DNA from: Deroplatys truncata
Taxonomy: Eukaryota; Arthropoda; Insecta; Mantodea; Mantidae
NCBI GenBank assembly: GCA_030765065.1
Contig: CM060988.1
Coordinates: 202,366,565-202,430,564 of the forward strand
DNA: 64,000 nucleotides
Reading direction: 5' to 3'
The position numbers and the translations under genes were made by a program. The notes under the pieces are model-generated. The model did no database searches. It saw nothing but the letters and a program-made list of their open reading frames with translations, and was not told where the DNA came from. Position 1 is the first letter of the stretch; each line of letters starts with the position of its first letter. Positions 56,640-64,000 of the stretch are shown in pieces.

Positions 56640-57068
56640 TTAATTTAATGTTCAAGTATACAGGACGCTAGTACGAGAGTCAAATGTTTTAAAACAAGCT
56701 CGCTATATGTATGCTCAACTTGAATACCCTTTTGTATGGTCTGGGGAGAAACAAAAGAACGGACATTTAAAAAATGCGTAGCTTCAAAAAAAGTTATTTA
56801 TGCAAATTTACATTTTAAAAATGTCTACACTTTTTCTGAGATTTTATACTTTCATAGTCATAAAAATCCAATAGTATGAAGGAAACCTTAAACGCCATTC
56901 ACAGACATTTTCAGTCATGCATCTTCTAATTCCTCATGACAGTATTTTAAACATATGATATTTTAATCAAAATCTCAGGGTCATTTTAAAAAAATAAAAA
57001 ATAACCAAAAATGTTCAATGTAAAGGATAGTTTGAGGTGGGCAGGTTTTCTTGTAAATTTTTGTTTAG

Positions 57069-57112
<44 letters not shown>

Positions 57113-57200
57113 TGCTTCTTTTGTGGTCAGTGGACTTGAAAACATATTTAAGGTGAAATGTCGAGACAGGGTTTACGGGTGGAATGTAATACCTCCACTA
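56640..57200 (+). repeat. Repeat family X copy, 5'-truncated
   Basis: gagagtcaaatgttttaaaa, ctggggagaaacaaaagaac, ccaatgtaaagga-type block (caatgtaaaggatagtttga) and the 3' block ggtgaaatgtcgagacaggg. (CA)n run 57072-57111 at the standard site. Confidence 0.7.
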
Positions 57201-57329
57201 CTGAACACCCTTGTTCAGAATGCTTGCACTTGTATTCTCATATTTACTGACCAATAAACGAAATCATCACGTTACACTTGTTTTCAGATTTCAGTCAGTT
57301 CTGACCAACATGATCAAGGTTTGTCCTAA

Positions 57330-57640
57330 ATTCATGACCAATTATCTCAGAAATTATTTAAGATATTATAATGAAATTTTTACAGGATGTGTAGATGCGT
57401 CTTCCAAATTCACTGATCTGCTTTTATACAATAAGTTTGTTTATTAAGGAAGATAGAATTATGTTTATAATTATGCAATTTTTTGATTGCAATGTATCAG
57501 CAATTATTTTTTTTAAATAAGCAACCATCTTTATAACACCAAATTAAATTCACAACAGCAGTGAAGAGGTTTGTTTTTATCATTCTAAAATTTAATTTAG
57601 CTGCCTTCAATAGTTTCTGAGAAAACAGGTCATCAATACC
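57330..57640 (-). repeat. Repeat family Y copy
   Basis: Reverse-complement partner of 49900-50235 (blocks ctcagaaattatttaagata, acaataagtttgtttattaa and caatagtttctgagaaaaca). The overlapping short open frame is therefore repeat sequence. Confidence 0.7.
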
Positions 57641-58845
57641 CGAAAATGACATTCAGAGAAAAAGGTGTTCAAAGTAAAACTGGTGAAGACAAACTCACAT
57701 ATATTTACAAAAAAGGAAACTTCACGATTTGAGGACACAGAAGTATCAAATTGTATAGCAAAACTTCCACTAAAATATAGGCTAAAGTTTACCTCTCTAC
57801 TCCAAGTGTGTAGAAATCATGATTTGTGCCCTGCAGTGTTGCAGAATGTACAATACAAACTGCAGATACAGTAACGTTTATAAAAATACGTTTAAAATAT
57901 AAATATTGTGCCTACGGTGATAAAGTATATAGTGCGTTTCAAAAGTCGCGCATATTTTCTGTCACAGCTAAAGGGAAGTGTTTTACAAAAAACGCTCGGA
58001 CATTCAAACAGCATATTTTAAAAGACACTTTTTCGGAGAAACGAACCAATGTTGTGCAAGTTGTCACGTCATTGGAAGCACTTTTAAATGACACTATACT
58101 ATATCAAAGAGTTTATTATTGTATATAATTGTACAAGCTATCAATTGTTTTATATAACAAACGTTAATATGGTAATCAAATGCATAGTTGAATTTCCAGG
58201 TGTAATTGATGCAGGTTATTTAGGAATTAACACAAAATAACAATGCTTTTAAGTGAAAATGAGAAAATTGAGCTTTTAATGATGATTGGATAATTATAGT
58301 GACAGGAAACGTACACAAGTTACAGCAAAATAAGACAATCGAATACTTATAACGTTATGATTTGCATCTGTAACTTATTTATTGTAATGTTAGTGATATT
58401 ATTGTTCGTTTGATATACATACATAAATAAATAAAGGTTCTCTTTAAACTAAACGCGGGACTTTTGCTGTATATAAAATTAAAGCGGAAATTTCAATTAA
58501 TAAGACTGCAGGAAAAGAAAGTAAAATGTAATTTTTTTTTAATTTTGCCCATCAGACTCCACTAGCAGAACGCAGTGATAATACGATATCTTAAAGCGAC
58601 CACGTATTAAAAACACGTGACGGTCACTCGGCAGCGGAAGAAAAATGGCTCATGGGGTGCTGGAAATGAAATTGAGCCCATATTGTGGGCAGCACGTTCC
58701 TCTCTCTCTAACCATTACCATTTCTCTACATGTATGGTTTCAGTTACACTTGGTCGTCCCTTCAACATCAATTATGTGTTTTGTTCACATTCGAGCAATG
58801 TACATCGTCTGAATGACAGGCCTGATAAGTTTATGTCACAGTGAG
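57641..58845. other. Unassigned AT-rich sequence
   Basis: Two short plus-strand frames (57665-57874, 57826-58128) overlap out of frame and show no known domain. Might be an old ORF remnant. No splice evidence. Confidence 0.3.
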
Positions 58846-59765
58846 GCAGTATTTTTAACACTTAAATATCAGTCTAATTATATAATATAAAATATAATAA
58901 CAGTCCGCCTTAAAGAAATATGTATAAAATAATAGGTATATAAAATGTATGTAACAGTCATTGTATTATGTTTATATTATCATGTACATGTATAATAATG
59001 TTATGTGAATGTATTATGTAATTTAACAATGTAGAAGCCGAAAGTTGCTAACAATGAGGTAAAGGTAACCTTGAGGCAACAATAAATTAGAAAGTTAAAT
59101 AAAGGCTACTAATAATTCTTGGAACAATAATGTAATATTTAAAACAGTTTATAAATAGCCAATCAACAACTACAAAAACTTAAGTTAAATAAAAGTATTC
59201 TATTGGAGAAGAATTAGCCAATCAGAGACTTGAAATAGAGTAAATGTACGAATTTAGGCGGTAGACGCCAGAGGCTAGAAGGCAGCGTTCCTGAGCAGTT
59301 CGCTCGGTACGTATTCAGTATGAGACATAAAAAATTCATTACGGCGTGAATAATATAAAGTTTACCTGTTAAAAAGCACAAATATCAATAATCTCACAGC
59401 TCTATAGTAGGATAGATCAGTGAATGTTATTTATTCGTGTGAAGGATTAATAAAACAAACTACAATACAATTATAATTTTTGTAAGACTCATTCTTTAGC
59501 CGTTCCAGCCCTGCTAAGAGATATGTGTTTCTGCAAATTACCACTGACCCAGCCGAGGCATACATATATAATATTTAAATAAACATTAAAATACAAAGTT
59601 GATTTTTAAACGTGGGGGCGAAGGCCACCGGAAAGTTTGTATCGTACGTGGGGCGAACGCTCCAAAAAACATATTTCCCAAAAAACGCGGTGTAACTGCT
59701 ACAAGAAACATATCTCCCAACAGTGGGGCTACAAATACCTCAAGTTTGGCGCCCAAAGCGTGGTG
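58846..59765 (+). mobile_element. LTR-retrotransposon relic (LTR, leader, primer binding site), broken
   Basis: Related along most of its length to 12291-13230. It has CCAAT motifs, an AATAAA signal and a leader, then TGGCGCCCAAAGCG at 59747-59760, a typical primer binding site of gypsy-type elements and retroviruses. No coding region or second LTR follows, so the element is a broken fossil. The divergence from its partner suggests an old insertion. Family beyond 'LTR retrotransposon' is inferred. Confidence 0.55.
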
Positions 59766-59799
59766 CTAATAATTTAAAGATATTGTACTTCAACATATA

Positions 59800-60523
59800 T
59801 GTTCGTTACTTTTTCTACTGCTTACTTATAGTAAATAAACCAAATATTGCATTCCACGCAAAAAATGAGACACAGAGATTTCACTAGTTTTGTGGCTCTC
59901 AGAATTAAAAAAAAAAAAAGTATTTACAAAAACACGTGTGTGTGTATATAACAGTAAAACTCAGAAACGAAAAGCTGGTTAAATACCAAACTTGATATTA
60001 AAGCTCAGCGCCACGAAGGTTTTCAACAAAATTTCCTAACCGCAAAATACGCTTTATATGTTAAAATGTTTCGATACTTTCTATTTTCTGAAAAATGACT
60101 CCGACTTTGATTAAGATATCACATATTTAAGGATACCAGACGACACAGAATGTATATCGTGAAGTTATGGGAATAGCCTATGAAGTCCTCTATATTCTGA
60201 ATAGCTTGTATAACTGGTAAACTGTAACATATAGACAAAATATTACTACACAAAACATGTAGATCTCGTTAAAGTACACAATTTATGTCTAGTACACTTT
60301 TTTGTCGGATTAAATATTTACAAATTATTCTTTGTTATTGGTTTGAATTTTAAGATCAACTTTTCTCAACTAGTAAGTCGATATTCGTCTTCAACTCGTG
60401 ATCATGCAAAGTATATGGAATTTCCAATATATCATATAGCGATTCACTTTTTAAAAATCTGACTATCGCTTTAATCCATTGCAGTCTTCTTACGCCTACA
60501 ACGAAATGGTGTTTATGCAGACA
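59800..60523 (-). mobile_element. Repeat family X copy, cut by SINE2
   Basis: ttactttttctactgcttac, gatttcactagttttgtgg, accaaacttgatattaaag, cgttaaagtacacaatttat to cctacaacgaaatg. SINE2 begins where the 5' end block would follow. Confidence 0.65.
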
Positions 60524-60795
60524 TACGTAGTCCTCCATGGCGTAGTGGTTACCATGCTAGCCTCTAGTTCCCGAGTTTGCGGGTTCAAACTTGGCGAAAT
60601 GCGATGGATTTTTTCGGGCCTAAAAGTCCTTAGCATGGCTTCCTTCGGAAGGGAGCTAAAGCCGGTGGTCCCGTGTCATAGATTTACGGCACGTAAAAAA
60701 ACCTTTGCCTGATAAAAGGCCCTCTGAGCAAAATTACCGGTCATTCACGCCCAGTAGAATGGGACGTTAAGAACCACAACGGTTAAAAAGCAAAC
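60524..60795 (+). mobile_element. SINE2 copy, the most complete
   Basis: Head tcctccatggcgtagtggtt with accatgctagc, B box tttgcgggttcaaacttgg, then the full body (agcatggcttccttcggaag, gatttacggcacgtaaaa, cattcacgcccagtagaatg). Transcribed by RNA polymerase III in active families. Non-coding; short frames on it are artefacts. Confidence 0.9.
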
Positions 60796-60799
60796 AAAA

Positions 60800-60920
60800 C
60801 TAAAATTTAACTTTTTTTTGCAGCCATACAAAGGTGTTTTTGTGAAAACGCTTTTTATTTTTGGATCCAGAGAGTCTGAAATCGCGTACTTTATGTGACA
60901 TGCAATACTTGCTACACGCA
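60800..60920 (+). repeat. Repeat family X 3' fragment
   Basis: tttttgtgaaaacgcttttt, ggatccagagagtctgaaat and gtgacatgcaatacttgcta. Confidence 0.5.
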
Positions 60921-60989
60921 TCAGTATGACCAGAGGACAGAGGAACTCCTGACCCAAGACGGATCTTTAGTGTTTGCCGCTCCCAGGAG

Positions 60990-61625
60990 GAACAGGCGAA
61001 GTAAAGGAACAGCAGGAGACTATAGGTATGACTATGACAGGGAACGGATGAGATGAAGGAACAGCAGGAGACTATAGGTATGACTATGACTAGGGAACGG
61101 ATGAGGTGAAGGAACAGCAGGAGACTATAGGTATGACTATGACCAGGGAGAGGATGAGGTGAAGGAACAGCAGGAGACTATAGGTATGACTATGACAGGG
61201 AACGGATGAGGTGAAGGAACAGCAGGAGACTATAGGTATGACTATGACAGGGAGAGGATGAGATGAAGGAACAGCAGGAGACTATAGGTATGACTATGAC
61301 CAGGGAACGGATGAGGTGAAGGAACAGCAGGACACTATAGGTATGACTATGACCAGGGAGAGGATGAGGTGAAGGAACAGCAGGAGACTATAGGTATGAC
61401 TATGACCAGGGAGAGGATGAGGTGAAGGAACAGCAGGAGACTATAGGTATGACTATGACCAGGGAGAGGATGAGGTGAAGGAACAGCAGGAGACTATAGG
61501 TATGACTATGACCAGGGAACATAAGAGGTGAAGGAACAGCAGGAGACTATAGGTATGACTATGACCAGGGAACATATGAGGTGAAGGAACAGCAGGAGAC
61601 TATAGGTATGACTATGACTAGGGAA
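60990..61625. repeat. 52/53-bp minisatellite, 12 units
   Basis: Unit: gaaggaacagcaggagacta, taggtatgactatgac, then agggaacggatgaggt or agggagaggatgaggt. Starts at 61055, 61108, 61161 and 61213 give 53, 53, 52. Confidence 0.95.
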
Positions 61626-61891
61626 CAGTGGGGACACCTGCATCTCGGCGCAATGCGGATGTTTTATGCTTACCATCTCCAGGAGGAATGGATAAGGTGA
61701 AGGAACCACCGACAGAGACGCGCAGAGGTCACACCGGTGGTCTGCTCAGAGAGACCTCCTTCTGGGAGAACCGGGGGGTACTCGGTCCACCTGAGGCGGC
61801 TCAGAGAAGGGCCGAGAACTTCCCGACGAGCCAGTATCTGAGGCATGTGTACGACATCGACCTACACTGCATAACCCCTAACCCTCCATGA
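61626..61891 (+). other. GC-rich unassigned frame beside the minisatellite
   Basis: An open frame from 61628 ends HVYDIDLHCITPNPP and a stop at 61889. The sequence before 61690 resembles the left flank of the minisatellite (ccaggaggaa...), suggesting a flanking duplication. A splice-acceptor-like tract ends at 61681 and a donor ATAG|GTAAGTA lies at 61974. I recognise no family; it may be an exon or a repeat. Confidence 0.2.
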
Positions 61892-61914
61892 AAGGAAATC
61901 GCGGTAGAATATTA

Positions 61915-61955
61915 ACCAACCCAGCATTCGCCTTATCGACCAGGGAAAAGCACCT
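61915..61955 (-). mobile_element. SINE1 body fragment
   Basis: aacccagcattcgccttatc is the complement of the SINE1 body cgaatgctgggatgg, as is gaccagggaaaa of ttccccgggtc. Short but specific. Confidence 0.5.
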
Positions 61956-61975
61956 GCCGGCTCAGTGTGCCATAG

Positions 61976-62673
61976 GTAAGTAATACCAACTGTACAGTAT
62001 GTCTCGGTATGCGGAACACGATCACGAGCCGTGAAAGTGACTTATCTGGTTCAGTCTATTTGATAAACTGCCCAAAAGGAACCGGTTCCTCACGTGTCTA
62101 TAGATAATACATTCTTTGTTCTGTATCTGACTGGCACACTTTCCCTCATTTATGAATGGCGGGGCACTTCTCTACTTCTGGCAGACGTGTTTAATTACGA
62201 ACGGGGAGAAAAACTGCTTATTCAAGAGAAAAAGAAACTCATTTAGAATCTAGTGACTTGCTTTTAACCTTTTCCGCATGCAGCCTGACCCACTTGCTCT
62301 GCCCATCAAAAATAATTTGGTTCTTCAGCGTGAAGCCAAACACTCTTAACACTGAATACCTGCTCAACAAATCTGACGTCACACATGTGGAAGCAACCTT
62401 TAAATGGTAATGTGAATCACAGTCTAAAGTAAGTCACATGCAATATTTTGAAAACCGATTTATAACACTACAATAAAACTTGTTTGACACTAATCAGTGT
62501 ATATTCTTCCTCAAGTAAGTTTTATTCTTTCTTAACAAATTTTAGCTATACAAAATTCCATCAAATAAAAGAAATTCACAGGCTATTCAAGATGTAACTA
62601 TTATTTCTAATGTGAATGTATCACGTTTATTTTCCATATCAATATATGTGATACAATATATCATATGCCATCG
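61976..62673. other. Unassigned sequence
   Basis: Nothing recognised. Confidence 0.4.
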
Positions 62674-62880
62674 ATACGCGTAGCACGGACCCTTAAACGG
62701 GAGGTATACGGTTCAAATCCCGCCCGGACCGACCTCCCTGACTGAGGGTTTTTTTCCCCCAGGTTTCCCTCAGTCCGGGGAGATATCGTAAACTTAGGTT
62801 TGGAACGTTTGCTTCCCAAATTATCATTAACGTCATCGTCTGTGCTGCCGTGTGTAGTAGGAATGAACGTTAACACTATT
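62674..62880 (+). mobile_element. SINE3, tRNA-derived
   Basis: Head cgcgtagcacggacccttaa with B box tacggttcaaatcccgccc, then ctccctgactgagggttttt and a body (gtaaacttaggtttggaacg, cttcccaaattatcattaac) shared with 17646-17815. Confidence 0.75.
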
Positions 62881-62899
62881 TGAATTGAGTAAAATATTG

Positions 62900-63180
62900 T
62901 TAGAGGTATTTTTGAGTAAATAAAAAATAAAAATGTTTCCGTGTAAAGGGTAATTTTCTGTGAAGGATTTTGTTTAAAACCTATGTGTCGCATCCTTAGA
63001 TGATGCTGAACTTAAATATCAAGTTTGGTATTTATCCGAAATTTCATTTTTGAGTTATGCTGTTCACGCACACATGTGCCTCTTTCCAAAAATGCCATTT
63101 TTGGGTTCAGATGGCCTCAGAATATGTCTCCCGTGATATTTTGATATCTAATTTTTGGCTGGTATACTGAATTATGTGCA
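62900..63180 (+). repeat. Repeat family X copy, 5'-truncated
   Basis: gtttccgtgtaaagggtaat, gtgtcgcatccttagatgat, tatcaagtttggtatttatc, ttatgctgttcacgcacaca and the 3' block attttgatatctaattttt. Confidence 0.65.
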
Positions 63181-63869
63181 CAACAAACCTCCAGCGGCTC
63201 ATAATGACTAGTTACGAGCCGCTACTGCATGAGGTATGGAGGTCAACGCAGCGCGAATGTTGTAACGTGTTGCATAAACAGCTGTTTTACCAGCATACAT
63301 AATTTGTCGCGGGAGTTTAACGGCTATACGCGCACGAATTGTGAATTAGTAACCCACCACACTGTGTGTACTAAAATAACGGGAGAAAATGTCTGCGTGG
63401 GTGTGTATACAAGAGAATCTCGCACATCACTCCACCAATTTTGATAACTCCTTCTCTATTGAAAAGCACTCTTCTTCCGGATGGACATAGGTTTTGAAAT
63501 ATTTAAGTTGTGCAGGTTTCATAATCATGTCACCCAGTTTCAATCCTATATGAGAGGATATTTCTGGCAAACTATTGCAAATATGGCACGTTTTTAATGG
63601 CTTCCAGGCCAAAGCGATTAATTTAAAAAGTCAGTTACTGAAACGTTGGAAGTTGTACATCCAAATTTCCCTGAACTTCCATATGAAGAAGTATTTCTGA
63701 CAAATGCTGGTGCACTTGGATTTTAGAATTTCACAGAAATTATAAGCTACCTTACAAGCTTAAAAATCTGTCGCTACCTTATTTTCAAACCCTAACATAT
63801 AAATCAACACTCTTTGTTATATCTAAAAACTGTTGTATCATTTTACTACATAATCCAAGGGAAAACTTA
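63181..63869. other. Unassigned region with a hairpin and coding-like snippets
   Basis: 63192-63222 is a palindrome (AGCGGCTC...GAGCCGCT). At about 63628-63726 the plus strand reads SVTETLEVVHPNFPELPYEE and on to a stop. On the minus strand 63612-63427 reads from MAWKPLKTCHICNS. Neither is recognised; decayed coding remnants are possible. Confidence 0.25.
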
Positions 63870-63966
63870 TGATGTGATACATTAGCATGACTTCCTCTAC
63901 CCTCTATTGTTTATTACTATTCTTACTAAAGTTCATTTTAATCGAAATAAATCTTTGCGGAATAGC
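63870..63966 (+). repeat. Repeat family X 5' end
   Basis: gatgtgatacattagcatga, cttcctctaccctctattg and ttcattttaatcgaaataaa match the X start. It is cut by the sequence at 63967. Confidence 0.6.
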
Positions 63967-64000
63967 TACGAGGTGCATCCAGGAAGTAAGTTTCCCTATT
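63967..64000 (+). mobile_element. Mariner-type terminal repeat at the window edge
   Basis: tacgaggtgcatccaggaag followed by taagtttccc resembles the terminal repeat of a mariner subfamily and starts with TA. It interrupts an X copy. The rest lies outside the window. Confidence 0.35.

Noticed and set aside
57665-58128. Two overlapping plus-strand frames as a possible two-part gene
   Set aside because: They are in different frames, lack known motifs and sit beside the Y repeat; support is too weak.
60990-61709. Hydrophobic minus-strand frame (LLLFLHLICSLVIVIPIV)
   Set aside because: It is the 52/53-bp minisatellite read in one frame.
61682-61973. Exon between a good acceptor and a perfect GTAAGTA donor
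   Set aside because: All frames contain stops before the donor and its right part contains a SINE1 fragment; kept only as a low-confidence unassigned frame.

Overview
This is AT-rich, repeat-dominated eukaryotic DNA with long non-coding stretches. It looks like an arthropod, most likely an insect with a large genome. The reasons are one spliced exon of a conserved animal RNA-binding protein, non-LTR retrotransposons of the CR1/Jockey and I types, mariner transposons, tRNA-derived SINEs, and no prokaryotic-style gene packing. A cockroach-, termite- or stick-insect-like genome would fit, but I cannot name the species.

Host genes: the only certain host coding sequence is one 210-bp exon on the minus strand (3389-3598). 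It carries the start of RRM1 of an Orb2/CPEB2-4-type cytoplasmic polyadenylation element binding protein. No other CPEB exon is recognisable, so much of the left part of the window is probably intron. A second candidate is a CpG-rich first exon on the plus strand (about 43230-43376; start codon 43342, splice donor after 43376). A heat-shock-promoter-like block (24300-24770) and a small CpG-rich block (5390-5560) are weaker regulatory candidates.

Repeats: one family, called X here, recurs in both orientations from end to end. It is about 0.75-0.95 kb, AT-rich and has no ORF. Its ends share the inverted motif ACTTTCTCTACT, there is a hairpin beside one end, and a CA-rich tract sits at a fixed internal position. 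This is the layout of Helentron-derived HINE/DINE-1 elements. X copies are repeatedly nested in the T-runs of other X copies. Other mobile DNA: an I-type LINE with ORF1 zinc knuckles, endonuclease, RT and RNase H (36190-40330, minus); a CR1/Jockey-like LINE (1440-3145, plus); two more LINE fragments meeting at a microsatellite (14640-16490); two mariners (28021-29049 plus; 31479-32084 minus, with inverted repeats and TA duplications); a 72-bp palindrome with hAT-like ends (22529-22600); at least three tRNA-derived SINE families (SINE2 has six copies); a second repeat family Y (two copies); and two LTR-retrotransposon relics, one lodged inside an X copy.

Tandem arrays: 76-bp units (18692-20744, with a 12-unit higher-order repeat), 101-bp units (about 32480-35560, interrupted by a SINE), 109-119-bp units (54848-56095) and 52/53-bp units (60990-61625).

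I see no operon, CRISPR array, rRNA or intact tRNA gene and no new multi-gene system. The most original signals are the X family and its self-nesting, the higher-order 76-bp satellite, and the unassigned first exon at 43.3 kb. Coordinates of diverged repeats are approximate; they were found by eye.
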